Shown here piece by piece: positions 1-11,600 of a stretch of 64,000 bases of DNA. The translations under genes and the position numbers were made by a program. Below the pieces are notes generated by a model that worked only from the letters and a program-made list of their open reading frames with translations, was not told the origin of the DNA and did not search any database. Positions within the stretch are counted from its first letter, which is position 1. Every line of letters begins with the position of its first letter. Source of the DNA: Plasmodium coatneyi (Eukaryota > Apicomplexa > Aconoidasida > Haemosporida > Plasmodiidae); NCBI RefSeq assembly GCF_001680005.1, contig NC_033557.1:186001-250000 (forward strand). The letters are read 5' to 3'.

Positions 1-594
1 TAAGGAACATCATGGGAACTTTGCCACATGAAAGGCTACCCCCCTTAAGGGTAAAAAAAAGAACATAATTCAAAATTTTCATAGCATTTTATCCGCCTTC
101 CTATTTATTTTTACCAAACCAGTCGGAATGAAAAAGAGAATGTAGTACCAATCCCTTTAAACGCCACTCACATAAAGCAGCCACGTTGCAAACCACACAA
201 GATGCATGTGCTACTATGCACGCATGTCACTTTTTATGGGGGGTTGAAAAGTTGGCAAGAAAGGAGGGGGGGCGTCTACAAAGGCACGCACAACACATGT
301 GCGGCGTTCCCTTCCTCCATGAGAAGGTTTTTAAGAAGGAATGGCACACATATGTGGGGTGGGGGTATCTTCCCCCGTATGTGTACAATGGGTGACGCGC
401 TCGCGCAGCTGACCCGCTAACGAAAAAAAAAGCACAAATGGGTGTAAACAGGTATAATAAGACGGCGTAATAACGCGTAAAAAAGCAGACAAATGAAAAG
501 GTCGAAAAAGTGAACCAAATATTCACATACAAACAGAAATGCCCATTTACGATAACGAGGGGGGGGGAAGGTCCGGTGAGGTGCGTCCCCCAAC
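1..594. other. Gene-free stretch at left edge
   Basis: No supportable coding region on either strand. The open frames here are short and lack codon structure or recognisable protein. The stretch is the 3' flank of the leftward BRX1 gene and contains a short G run near 560. No tRNA-like cloverleaf or repeat array is visible. Confidence 0.6.
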
Positions 595-1941
595 CTAATA
601 GTCTATGTCCCTCTTAATCGGCGTCCGGATAAACTTCATCCTTTTAAGAATCTTCTTTTTCTTCTTTAAATTCTGCATTTTCTTATGGGCATTCTTTTTC
701 ATGCGCATCTGCTGCGGGGAAACATAATTCTTGTACTTGACATTTTCGTACAGAACCCTCCCTTTGAAACACTCCTCAAAGATGCGTATAATATGTAGGG
801 TAAACTTGGGCCCAATTTCCACCAACTTCTGTTTATTCACATTGTTAGAATCTGCCAATGTGATGGGCATTATTTGGTAATGTCTAAAGTATATAAGATT
901 ATTCACATGCACAAAAGAGTAGCAGTGATCGTAGAAGGGTTTGCTTAGCGGATGGTAGTTGGGTGTCCCAAACACTTGAATGAAAACCTCCTTTATTAAC
1001 TTTAGGTGCTCCAATTCGTCAAATGGCTTACTAAAAATTAGAAGCGGCCTTGAATAGAGTAGGCAGTTTCCAGAAAAGAGTAAACTGTGCAGGGGGATAT
1101 AATCCAAGATCTCAAAATATAGGGAAGGTCCCGTTCTATTTTTACATATCCACAAACAATATCTTTTTTTTTTTATATCGAAAAAGATTATGTTATTGCA
1201 GTTTCTGCTGTAGCTTATGTCACATAGGTCACTTTTTTTGGCCTTTTTGTTCCACTTGCTTTCCGTCTTATGATGCGGCAACAATAGCTTTAAATTTTCG
1301 ACGAACGATTTGCAGTTTTTTTTCTTCAGCGGCGACCTCACGATCAGCACTCTCTGTCGGTTTCTCCATAGCTCGTTCTTTTGGATGTACGTTGCGTCTT
1401 TCAACATGTAGGGGTCTTCATCCGCGCCGTCGTCGACCGCGTCTCCTTCGTCATCCTCCTCCACCTGGTCATCTCCATCTTCTTCATCTTCCTCCTCCTC
1501 ATCATCTTCGTCATCTTCTTCATCCTCGAGGTCGTCCTCTTCGTCATCATCATCATCATCTTCATTTTCATCGTCATTTTCATCGTCATTTTCATCGTCG
1601 TCATCGTCTTGTTCTTCTTCCTCATCAATTTCATCGTCATCCAGGTCATCCTCCTCCATGTCGTCGTCTTCCTCCTGCCCTTCTTCCTCTTCTTCGTCAA
1701 CTTCTTCACCATCCTTTTCGCCCTCCTCCTCTTCATCTACTTCCTCGTCTGCTTCATCATCCTTCTCATCGTCTTCCCCTTCTTCCTCCTCACCCTCCAT
1801 TTCCCCGTGGCTGACTTTTTGTTTTTTTCTCGCCTTCATTTCGTCCTCTTCGTCGTACTCGGCATCAATTTCGTCATTTTCGTCCTCCTCTTCAACATCC
1901 TGGACTACTTCTATACTTTCCTCTTCTCCCTGTTCACTCAT
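595..1941 (-). CDS. BRX1: Ribosome biogenesis protein BRX1 homologue (Brix domain)
   Basis: A single-exon gene of 448 residues with ATG at 1939-1941 and a TAG stop. Residues about 1-175 are a nearly pure Glu/Asp tract. The Brix domain follows at about 195-410, opening with RVLIVRSP and carrying the Brix signatures RPLLIFSKPF and EIGPKFTLHIIRIFE. The tail is short and Lys/Arg-rich. The signature after the central domain, with VSPQQ near the end, points to BRX1 rather than IMP4, RPF1, RPF2 or SSF1. In eukaryotes BRX1 works in the nucleolus on early pre-60S particles and 27S pre-rRNA. Yeast and human homologues are about 290-350 residues, so the acidic N-terminus is a lineage expansion. The neighbour NMD3 is divergent and also serves the 60S pathway. 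Confidence 0.88.
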   Translation of the reverse strand: MSEQGEEESIEVVQDVEEEDENDEIDAEYDEEDEMKARKKQKVSHGEMEGEEEEGEDDEKDDEADEEVDEEEEGEKDGEEVDEEEEEGQEEDDDMEEDDLDDDEIDEEEEQDDDDDENDDENDDENEDDDDDDEEDDLEDEEDDEDDEEEEDEEDGDDQVEEDDEGDAVDDGADEDPYMLKDATYIQKNELWRNRQRVLIVRSPLKKKNCKSFVENLKLLLPHHKTESKWNKKAKKSDLCDISYSRNCNNIIFFDIKKKRYCLWICKNRTGPSLYFEILDYIPLHSLLFSGNCLLYSRPLLIFSKPFDELEHLKLIKEVFIQVFGTPNYHPLSKPFYDHCYSFVHVNNLIYFRHYQIMPITLADSNNVNKQKLVEIGPKFTLHIIRIFEECFKGRVLYENVKYKNYVSPQQMRMKKNAHKKMQNLKKKKKILKRMKFIRTPIKRDIDY

Positions 1942-3261
1942 TTTATGTTATGACGATGAGGCAGATTGATAATTCTTCAAATGTGAGCTTACATAAATGA
2001 GTGCTCGCTCTTCTTGGTTTTCCCCAAAAGGAAGGGTAAATAAATGTATGCAACAGGCGAATTACTAATTACCCCCTTTTTTACTTTTTTTTTTTTTTTT
2101 TTTTAAAGTAGAAAATTGTACCAGTTTCGCGAACAGACTAACGGCACAATTATGCGTTCCTTCAATTTGACACAAAATGTGATTCTTCAAGAGCATGCTT
2201 AATCCTTCTCCGTGAAAATATTTTTCTCCGTTCATATGTCGACGAAATCGCGTCGTTTTTTTTAAAAAAGCTAACCCCCATATAAAGGTCGGTAATTTTT
2301 TTGCCCCCCATGTATATCACGCTTAAGCCGCAGAATAACGTGCTACAAAATGCAACGTATGTATTTTACTTGCGTACTGACGCATTGGTAACAATTAAAA
2401 AAAACTCCATGATTGTGGTTACCCGACAGTGGTACAATTAGCGCTGAGGAGGTAAAACGCTTTGATGCCTACATGAAATAACTAATGCGACGCCGCATTG
2501 GGTATAGGAATATCCCGGTGCCCCCACCAACCGCGCACTATGTGGCCTATCCGAAGAATTTTCCTGACGCGGTGGGGGAATAAAACAAGTGCGTGCCCAC
2601 AACGGGTAAACATGTACAATTTTGTGCATACCCCCTTTTACGAGAAAAAAAAAAAAAAAAAAAAAAAACGGAAGCCACAAAGTAACTCTGGAAAGGTTCA
2701 CAAAAAATAACCGTCTAAGCAAACAGGGCCTCAAGGCATGCGCCTTTTTAATGCTCCTCCTTAAAGGGCGACCGTCGTAATATAATTTTTCTTCCTTCAG
2801 CCCCGCAGAGAAAATCTTGCCTTCCCATTTTTGAAGAAACCACATTGGGATAAAATCCATCCAAAAAGAATGGAAATAAGTTGCAAAAAAAAAAAAAAAA
2901 AAAAAAAAACGATAAACGATAAACGATAAACGATAAATGGGAAAAAGTAATAATCATACGTGTACAGATAATACGAGAACAGAATACCAAAAAAACGACG
3001 ATTTTCGAAATATTTTTTAGAACATCATGACCCCTCAATTTTTAGGGGGAAAAAAAAACGGTGTGGAATCTTCCCTCTACCGGCAATGAACAAACCGCAT
3101 TATGAAAGAAGGACATTCTCAAGTAGAATATTCTCCTATGCAATAAGCTCCCTTTAAACCCATTGGCAAATTATTCCTTTTTTTTTTTTTGCGACTTTTC
3201 TTCCCGCCTTGAATAAATACCTACATAGATTTTCCAAAAGAAAGAAGAAAAACAGAGCAAA
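1942..3261. promoter_or_regulatory. Shared divergent upstream region of BRX1 and NMD3
   Basis: About 1.3 kb between the ATGs of two genes transcribed away from each other. It holds a long T run near 2085-2104 and two long A runs (about 2646-2668 and 2885-2909), typical of nucleosome-poor Plasmodium promoters. A 7-bp tandem repeat sits at 2910-2937. I see no convincing coding exon. The promoter role is inferred from gene orientation only. Confidence 0.6.
2910..2937 (+). repeat. 7-bp tandem repeat (CGATAAA x4)
   Basis: Four perfect copies of CGATAAA follow directly after an A run of about 25 bases, in the BRX1/NMD3 intergenic region. It is a short microsatellite; copy number is likely variable between strains. 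Confidence 0.9.
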
Positions 3262-5832
3262 ATGAGCAATTTAAAAAAGGAAGAAACCTGTCAGAATGGC
3301 GAAAAGGAAGTAACTGAACAGGCGGTAGCCTTTACGAATGAAGAAACCTCCAGCGAATCGACGCTAAAGAAAAAAGTCACAAAGAAAGTCAGTTTCCTCC
3401 TTGATGAGGATGGGGCAAATGGGAAAAAGGAAGACGTAAAAATGGATGGCGGTTCTTTGGAGGGGCACCAAAATGGGGATGCTTCCCACACGGGTGCAGA
3501 AGAGGGGAAACACAATAACGAGCAGCAACGTGACGACTGCAAGGGGAACGACTTTGTGAATATCAGTTTTGCCAAGTGCAGCAGCGTCGGTGAACGAAAC
3601 GGTGGTGAATATTGGGGAAAGGAAGAAGACACCCCTAATGGCAGTTCATGCAACGGAAACGAGCACAAGCTCTTCTGCAGCGAGGACAACCAGAGTAGGC
3701 GCTTCCACACGCAGTTCAAGTTTTTCGAAACGCAGCAGATGCAGCACAAGATGTTCGCCCCCCAGGAAAATCAACACAAGCTATTCGCCACTGGCAGCAA
3801 ACAGAACGAATACAAAGACAGGGAGAGAGAGCCAGTGTATGTTAAATTCGACAAGCGTGAGTGTGCGAAGAATGAGCAGAACTCCGTCTTCTTGAAGGAC
3901 CAACTGAAGGGGGGCGAAACTGACGAGGTGGATTCCAATAAAAATAACGATGAAGGGGGGAAAAAAGCGGAAATGCAGATTAAAACGGAAGCCCAAATGG
4001 AGGTTAAAACGGAACGCACGGATTTTGAAAAGTCGTACAACGAGAGTTTACATAATTTCCGAGCGTCCTCCTTTGTGGACATTCTGAACTCCATGCAGGG
4101 GGGTGGAAAAGGGGGAAACGGGGGAAGCAGCGGGTCGATAACAAATGGGACGACCCCAAATGGGAATGCTCCCCATGAGTACTTCCCCCCAGTTTCTGGG
4201 AAGGACTACGAAAACGTGGACTCCCTAGAAAACCAACAAAACGACAACATGCAGCTGATTGCGTGCATCCTCTGCGGAGACAGCATAAAGGCGAACGCGT
4301 CCAAAATGTGCAGCAACTGCATTTTGCAAAACGTGGAAAGTAGTAGCATTAATATAAACAAGGACACGTACCTTATATACTACTGCAGGGAGTGTAAGAG
4401 GTACCTGCACAACAGGTGGGTATATTGCGAATTGGAGAGCAAAGAATTACTAGCGCTATGCTTAAAAAAAGTGAATAAATTGAAAAAGCTAAAAATATTG
4501 GACGCAAAATTCTTATATACAGAACCGCATAGTAAAAGAATAAAAATCCACCTTAGCGTGCAGGAAGAATTAATAAACAATTTCATCAGCGAGATGGAAT
4601 TAATCCTACACTACGTAATAAAATACACCCAGTGTGATGACTGCAAGAAGACTTATACTCCCTACACATACAACACTTGCGTATCGGTTAGGCAAAAAGT
4701 GGAACATAAAAAAACACTCCTCTTTTTGGAAAGCCTACTATTAAAATATAATATGAACGAGAATATTATTAATATAGTTTCCAACCCAGATGGTTTGGAC
4801 TTTCATTTTTTGTCACGAACAGATGCCCTCAAATTCTGCGACTTCATATTAAGCAAGACAATGTCAAAGTGTAAAAATTCAAAACATTTGATAAATCACG
4901 ATGCGAATAATAACACGTATAATTATTTGTACTCATTTTCCATCGACATTTGTCCAATTTGTAAATATGACTTGATTTTTTTTCCGAAAGATTTATCCAT
5001 CAAGTATGGAATGAAGAGCTCCTTCTACCTCTGCCTCCACGTATCCATATTCATCATACTGATTAATCCTTTTTGTTCTTCTAACTCTGCTCATATATCG
5101 CAAGAGAGGTACAATAAGCATCCGTTCTTGCCACTGCTCAGCAAGGCAGACTCCAAGGTCTTCCTCATACTCAACGTGGAGTACATCGACAGGGATCCGT
5201 ATTCCAAGGGTGACAGGAAAAGTGGTGCCTCCACCCAAAATGGCAAATGTGTTGACACTATTGGGGACGATATGCTGGAGGATAATGCATCCCTGAAGGG
5301 AACGTCAAACCGGTCCATCCGAACCAAGGGTAAAAATGTTAACCTGAAGAGGAAAACGAAAAATTCGGTCAGCTCAAACATTGTAGAAGAATTCTCCTCC
5401 GATGACCTCTTCCAAGTGAACGAAGAGAATGGCTCACTTGCCGACACGAAGAGTTGCAAATCCTCCTCCAGAAAAGTAAAGCTAGACAAACTCGTCTACG
5501 CATTCATCGAGTTGTACGACGAATCAGAGGGAAACACAATACTCACCAAAACGTGTAACGCTAGGCATTTAAAACCAGGAGATTACGTAAACGCTTATGA
5601 CCTAAGAAAACACACCTTCGACAATGACATAAACTTATACTTGGAAAAAGAGGACAACTACAACATAATCATTATTGATAAGGTGAAGCCAAAGGAAAGG
5701 CAAAAAATAGAAAACGAATTAGAGGTCCAAAATAATAATATAGAGACCATGAAGAATATTAATGAGGAGGATATTTTTAAGTCCATCCTTATGAAGAACT
5801 GTGCCGGTATGGAGAATATTACCATCCTTTGA
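3262..5832 (+). CDS. NMD3: 60S ribosomal export protein NMD3
   Basis: A single exon of 856 residues with start context AAAATG. The NMD3 core begins near residue 334. Zinc-ribbon cysteines appear as CILCGD, MCSNC and YYCREC, followed by the diagnostic ESKELLALCLKK and EPHSKRIKI blocks. A second set, CDDCKK and later CPICKYDL, follows. NMD3 is the adaptor that binds the mature pre-60S subunit and recruits CRM1/exportin for nuclear export. The first 330 residues are a Plasmodium-style extension rich in Glu, Asn, Lys and Gln, holding three copies of an HK(L/M)F motif. Yeast NMD3 is about 520 residues, so the extension accounts for the excess. The acidic region near residues 680-740 may be disordered. 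A CRM1 export signal could not be identified with confidence. Confidence 0.93.
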   Translation: MSNLKKEETCQNGEKEVTEQAVAFTNEETSSESTLKKKVTKKVSFLLDEDGANGKKEDVKMDGGSLEGHQNGDASHTGAEEGKHNNEQQRDDCKGNDFVNISFAKCSSVGERNGGEYWGKEEDTPNGSSCNGNEHKLFCSEDNQSRRFHTQFKFFETQQMQHKMFAPQENQHKLFATGSKQNEYKDREREPVYVKFDKRECAKNEQNSVFLKDQLKGGETDEVDSNKNNDEGGKKAEMQIKTEAQMEVKTERTDFEKSYNESLHNFRASSFVDILNSMQGGGKGGNGGSSGSITNGTTPNGNAPHEYFPPVSGKDYENVDSLENQQNDNMQLIACILCGDSIKANASKMCSNCILQNVESSSININKDTYLIYYCRECKRYLHNRWVYCELESKELLALCLKKVNKLKKLKILDAKFLYTEPHSKRIKIHLSVQEELINNFISEMELILHYVIKYTQCDDCKKTYTPYTYNTCVSVRQKVEHKKTLLFLESLLLKYNMNENIINIVSNPDGLDFHFLSRTDALKFCDFILSKTMSKCKNSKHLINHDANNNTYNYLYSFSIDICPICKYDLIFFPKDLSIKYGMKSSFYLCLHVSIFIILINPFCSSNSAHISQERYNKHPFLPLLSKADSKVFLILNVEYIDRDPYSKGDRKSGASTQNGKCVDTIGDDMLEDNASLKGTSNRSIRTKGKNVNLKRKTKNSVSSNIVEEFSSDDLFQVNEENGSLADTKSCKSSSRKVKLDKLVYAFIELYDESEGNTILTKTCNARHLKPGDYVNAYDLRKHTFDNDINLYLEKEDNYNIIIIDKVKPKERQKIENELEVQNNNIETMKNINEEDIFKSILMKNCAGMENITIL
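3664..3795 (+). repeat. Degenerate HK(L/M)F repeat in the NMD3 N-terminal extension
   Basis: The encoded protein shows HKLFCSEDNQ, then HKMFAPQENQ, then HKLFATGSKQ, spaced by Gln/Phe-rich linkers. The three copies are diverged at the DNA level, so this looks like an old duplication rather than a fresh microsatellite. Confidence 0.7.
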
Positions 5833-6664
5833 GGGGGTTAGTGTTTTTGCCCGTCAAGTTGCAGCTGAATGGGTTGGCATTCTTTCCTCCCATCCGATGG
5901 GTGTGATATGGAAACGCGTTGATATATTTGTTTACATGCGTGGGACAATCCATAAGCGTATAAAGCGTGTAATCGTCATCTTCACCACACCTCCATATAT
6001 GTGCATTTTACACACGTATGGATTGTCGTACCTTATGGTGACACCCCATTCACCGCTTAACAAGCCAACCTTTAGCAGCAACTGTCAAATTGGAGTATAC
6101 ACTTTTGGATGCTTTCCATTCCAATTTGCGCTTTAAAAATGGGCCTCCACGTATACCAACCCGCGGCCTGCCCATTGCTGCAGTAATGTTACCATTGCTT
6201 GTGGGGAAATGCTCACTAGCCAAACCACAAACAATAAAACTTTTTTTTTTTTTTTTAAAACTGTTTAAGTGAACACTCATTTATGTTTGCCAAATTAATT
6301 AAAAATAGTCAACTGAACAAATGAGACTTCGCACAGGCGTTCGGTGAAAGTTACCACCTGGGTCTGGTAGAGCCCCTGTGCACACACAATTTCACTCCAC
6401 CGGGGGAGAACTCACCTCCCGTCCCCTTATCATATCTGCGTGTCAAATAAAAAATGCAAAAAAAAAAAAAATAAATAAATAAAATAAATACGCTATTGTG
6501 AACAAATGACTGACCAAGTTCACATCCATGAACAGCTAGAGAAAGACACTTCGACCAAATGCACCTTCCGTTTGAACCCACAAAAACGGTTGGACGTCCC
6601 AAACACTGGGAAGTGTCTGAACAATTCGACAGAGTAAACGCATGCCACTTCTCCTGCCCCCCCC
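5833..6664. other. Convergent 3' flanks of NMD3 and AOP
   Basis: About 830 bases between the stop codons of two genes pointing at each other. Poly-T and poly-A runs lie near 6240-6255 and 6459-6471, where 3' ends would be expected. No coding exon, tRNA or structured RNA was recognised. Confidence 0.6.
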
Positions 6665-7504
6665 TCAGAGCTGATTCTGTCGAAGGAACTCCTTAACCGC
6701 CGCAGCGGACGAAACTTCATACGGGTCCGTCTGTATATTATGCTGCTTATCTTTTTCCTGGAACATTTTTATTAGGATGTTATTTTCCACTATAGCAACA
6801 AATCTCCAAGGTCTCATGCCCATAAAAAAGTTGGACTTATCCACAAGCATATTCATACTCTCGGTAAAGGAGCTATTTCCATCACTAACATACTTCACCT
6901 TTTTTATATTCATATCCTTAAACCAACTTTTTAACACAAAAATGTCATTGTTGGTGATGCAGTAAATGTCGTCAAATTTGTTTTCCTTAATGAAGAAGTC
7001 ATATTCGGCTTCATACTGCGGTATCATTTTGGACGTGCATGTGGGGGTGAAAGCTCCTGGCAGGCTTATCAGTAATATTTTTTTGTTCTTAAACAGCTCG
7101 TGTGTGTCAATGGCTTTGAAGTCGTTTTCCTCCCCCGGCTGGTCCGTGCCATTCATGTTTTTCACATCGATCTGGGAAAAAAAAAGGGGAAAAAATGAGG
7201 CAGATTACAGTGCAGTACTAAGAACAAAGCAACCTAATGTACAAATGGACCGGAGGAATGGCCGCAAATTCTACCGCAGCGTTCACCCTCATTGTACCAT
7301 AACTTTGACGTTCGGAATCACGTCATTTTCCTTGAGATCATTGGCCAGATCTATGCTCTTAGACTCATGCAACATTTGCGAAGACCTCCTACTTGGGCTC
7401 CCCCTTCTGGACACAACATGCATAGCCTGATTGGGCGTGAATTTCTTAAAGCCAAAACAGAGGTGTGCCAGAATGAGGTAAAGGAAAACGATAATTCCTT
7501 TCAT
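6665..7504 (-). CDS. AOP: Antioxidant protein AOP, apicoplast 1-Cys-type peroxiredoxin
   Basis: Two exons, 7504-7298 and 7171-6665, give 237 residues. The intron 7297-7172 has a GTACAA donor and a pyrimidine-rich CCCAG acceptor, phase 0. The frame 3' of the acceptor lacks an ATG at its apparent start (it is GTG), which shows that the upstream exon is needed. The N-terminus is a signal peptide (MKGIIVFLYLILAHLCFGF) followed by a basic stretch, the bipartite pattern of apicoplast import. The catalytic block is PGAFTPTC, with the peroxidatic Cys at about residue 114, and the family motif MRPWRF is present. AOP belongs to the Prx5-like thioredoxin-fold peroxiredoxins and reduces hydroperoxides in the apicoplast. 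Its length is close to that of P. falciparum AOP as I remember it (about 240). Confidence 0.92.
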
Positions 7505-8606
7505 CTTTCTGTCCTTCTGTTCTGTTGAATAGGGGCTCGTTAAACGTCAATGGGGATGCACCTATGTATCTGTGTGTATGTGTTTATGTATGGAAGGGGG
7601 AGAAATCCGAATGCTTTTCTTCTCCTATTTGGGGTGGTTCCCCTTCCGTCGTGCTTCTATCGTGATGTATATATGGCCGCAAAAAATGACAAGAATGCAC
7701 GCGAGCACATACGTGTGCTTCAAAAAGGAGTTGTACGCGTAGGGACGATAAACATACGGGGGATGTTATCTATATGGCGTAAATAATAATTAACCCTCCA
7801 ATCGGAAATGCTTTATTTTCCGTAACGTTCCACTAACCCGAATGTTAATACTTCCTCCCGTTTGCAGTGTAGGAGAGGGTGAAAAGTGCACATAACTAAA
7901 TGTGTTTTCCGCCTGTCACACACTGCCGCTGTGACTATGTTCTTGCTTTTAAGGGGCTACTTCTCTTCCTGCGCTTTGCTATTTTTCATGCTTCAAGGGA
8001 CCGCTTAATCGCGGAAAATACCTCTACATTGGCAGTTCCACTTTCCTACGTACATGTCGCATTATTTCTCCCCCCGCAAAGTATCAACGTAGCAAACTCA
8101 CACTGCTCCTTCACCTTTGGAAAAGTCGCCGTTCCAGTTGAGCAAATTGGCAGCTCGTATCCAAGTGGCCAAAAAAAGAAAAACATTTTAATGCTACATA
8201 AATGAGCAAATAATTGACACACAACAAAATAATAACACGCTTTAAAAAAAAAAAAAAAAGGGACAAGTTGCAAGAAAAAAAAAAAAAGCCATCGCCATGT
8301 GGAACCATTTCAACGGTTCCACGTTCGCACGTAGCCACTTCTTCAACCGTGGACGTGTTTAAAACATACAGGTAAACAAAACGGATCCACATATACCCCT
8401 AAGAAGAGTGTTCTAACAGCGGCGTAGTGATCCTGGCGAGAAGGGTAATTTTAATTCAAACAAAGCAGGTTACCCAGGAGCACGTATTTTTCTTCTCTCC
8501 GCAGTGAAGCATGTAAGAATGATAAGCGAAGAGTCGTCACGACGTTTGCACCCGATAACGCAGTGTGCATCGTCACGAGCACTTGTTCATTTTCATTATT
8601 TTTCCG
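7505..8606. promoter_or_regulatory. AOP upstream region and 3' flank of the allantoicase-domain gene
   Basis: About 1.1 kb between two leftward genes. It must contain the AOP promoter and the 3' end of the next gene. A/T homopolymers lie at about 8243-8260 and 8275-8287. Open frames here are short and low in complexity, and I see no convincing exon. Confidence 0.5.
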
Positions 8607-11600
8607 CTACACCTCAACCACCGTGCCGTACGCCTTAATCGTGTTTATGCCCCCGTCCGGGTATATGTTCAGACGGAGGTGCGAAGACACAACGTCGGGC
8701 AAAGGTGCCTCATCAGCGCTGCTCCCATTGACGGTAAAGAAGTTGATGTGGTTGCCCTTAATGTAGGACAGGGGGAGAAGCTCCTTCCACTGAATGTTCT
8801 CGATATTTTCGCCAAAAAATTGAATCTGCTTGGACTTCTCCTCCGAGTGTACTTCCTTCATATAGCAATAATCAATCGAAACGCACAAAGGAAAGTTGTA
8901 TTCATAAAATATGGTGTTAATTTCTATGTACTTAATGCTGGTGATAAAACTGAGCTTAATTATGCAATAATTGTTGTTAAAAAATATCGACGACATGTTA
9001 TTTACCGTCAAATTTTCAACGTAACGTAGAGGTCTATTTATCAGTCTTCTTGTTTGCCACCCCATAACGTACTCAGAATTCTGATCGATCAATATGTTTT
9101 CCGATTTTCCATAGAATTCGTCAGTTGTGTAGACCACGTGGGATCCATCCAGAATATCACACACGTTAATGGTCTTTTTGTAACTTTTTTTTCGAACTTT
9201 TTCACTTATTTTTATCTCTCCATATACACGCAATTTGTTTATTCCTCCATCGGGGAGTAGACACACAATGAGGTGCGTAAATATTTTGTTACATGTGTTT
9301 ATGTTGAAGCAGTTATGATTGTAGTTTTTGAATCCGGGGTTCATCCTTTCATCCTCTAGGATGGATACCCATTGGTACTGCTTGTGCAGGTCGTTGTAGA
9401 TCTTCTTTTCTATTGAGTAGTCGTTGTCTAGAAACAGCGTGTTCGAGTTGTACGAGTTGGAGAGGAACGCGTTCCCCTCCTCCTCTTCGCTATTTTCATC
9501 ATTGTGGCAAATTTCACCATTTAAATCACTTTCACGCTGTTCCCCTTCCGCTGCGCTACCCGTGCGGTACTTCGCATGGCGCTCTGCTCCGCCAAGGCCA
9601 GCTCCCTCCACTCCGACGAAGCGATCTCCATAACGATTGTCATAACGATTGTCATAACGATCACCACTGGAATAACCCCTCCCTTCGTCCAGTGGGGAAG
9701 AGGAACTCCTTAACAAGCACCCCTTGTGGATTCCAGGATACCTACTAGCTATCTCCTTCGTCACATCCACAAGGGTGTACAACTTATTATCTATATAGCG
9801 GTACTCATTTCCGTTCGCCACAAAGGAAGTCGACTTCGGGTTAGTCCTCAATTTTTTATACTTATCATTATACCTTAGAATTTCCAAATAATTTTCATAC
9901 TCCTGGTCCGACTTGTCCAGGGGATCTATCAAAATGGGTTCATAAAAATATTTGTTTCTTTTAAAATACGTTTTCCCGTCTATCACCAATTCTACCTCTT
10001 CCCTATTGTTCAGCACATGGTCCTCCAGACTCCTTCGGTCATTGCTCCAGTAGCGGTTTTCCCCGCTGCTGTTTCGGCTCGACAGGAACATATCTTTCCT
10101 CTCTGCGTCAGTGCTAATATCGTTATTCCTGTTGTTGGGATTACCTGTCTTTCTGTATTCACCATTTTCCTTGTGCACACCCCCCCTTTCGCCTCTCCCC
10201 CCACCAGGGGGGTGGTGCGAAAAAAAGTCCCTCTCAAATATGAAATCGTTTTTTTTTTTGTTGTTGTATTTAACTTGATCCACATATTTAGAAAACGACT
10301 CTGCACTCATTAACATGTCGTCCTCGATGTACGCCCCTTCGATAGAAACATACGGAGCGTAGTTTCCCAAAAAATTATTCGTGTCAATGTCGATACCTTT
10401 TATGAGGGTCGGTTTGCACAGCTTAACAATGCAAAAATCGAAATATTTTTTTATTCTTCTTTTGGTTAGCCACCCCGGGCATTCCCCCAATTTACCTGAT
10501 TCTTCTGACAATTTAGGGTAATCGCTTCCCCCCCCGGTTTTCTCCTCAGTAGAACAGTTCACTCGTTCGCCCAGAAAATTGGCAATCTTCCCCCTATCAC
10601 CTATGTCGTCCAAACGCTCCCTACTATTCCCTATGCCAATGTGCAGATTACTATTCGCCACGTTGTAGAGGTCGTTGGAGTAATCTTCATAGTACCCCCT
10701 TTCCACGTTGGCCGTATTGAACGGTTTGTCTTTTAAAATATTTTCGCACTTTCCATACGTCTCATCTGTGACGTATATAATTTCGGACCCTAATACGATT
10801 GAGCTGCAATTCACAAAGTTAAAAAACAAAGGGACGTCATCACAAAGGGAGGAAGCATTCGAATGTTTTAATATATATTTGCTCCTCTTCGATACGATGG
10901 TGTGGCTACTATTTGTTGTTTCGTTTATGCTGCTATATAAAACAGCTCCCTTGGAGCATTCACTGTTGCCATAGGATAAATGGCTACATTCTATATGGTC
11001 AATTTTTTTTATTTTTTTTTTCACATCCTCCAGGAATTCATTATTGTTACGCGGCAAATCAAAATTCTGTTCATCTTTGCTATCATTTATCAGGCTGTCA
11101 CTTTCGAATATATTCTTCCTTTTCCTTTTGTTTAAAGTGAGCTCATTTTCGTTGCTGCTTTGTTGCATTTTATTATAGTTATTCACTCGGCTTTTCCCCC
11201 CTTCATATTTATTGCTATGTTTTCTCCTATTCTTTATGTAGTCCAAATAGTAGTCGTCACATATGACGCTCTTCAAGTTGCTATTGTCACTTTCCTTGTT
11301 TCCGCTGGTTTCCATTCTGCATTTAATGCTTTCATACAAATTCATCATGTGGGAGGTTCTCTTGCCACTCCTTCCTTTCCCTACGTAACCATAATTGTAA
11401 CTATCGCTCATAGAGTCGAATAAATATTCCCTCTCTTTATTTACATCCAACTTCCTCCCATAATGCATGTCTATCAGTTCTTCATTCATGTGGGACTTTC
11501 TTTCGTTTGTTTCCCTTTCTTTTTCCTCAAATAATTTGTCCTTATAAATTAGGAACTTCTTATCCTTGTATTTCCAAATGGCGTTATTTTTCTTCTCACC

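Noticed and set aside
1050..1969. Long + strand frames rich in His/Arg/Pro, Phe/Ile or Ser opposite BRX1
   Set aside because: They are antisense shadows of the acidic tract; the repetitive composition follows directly from GAA/GAT codons on the other strand.
2438..3038. Two minus-strand frames with Phe-rich centres upstream of NMD3
   Set aside because: The Phe stretches are translated A/T runs; no protein-like remainder and no splice support.
7163..7165. Start of AOP at the 3' exon alone
   Set aside because: The apparent first codon is GTG, and this would remove the signal peptide seen in the 5' exon.
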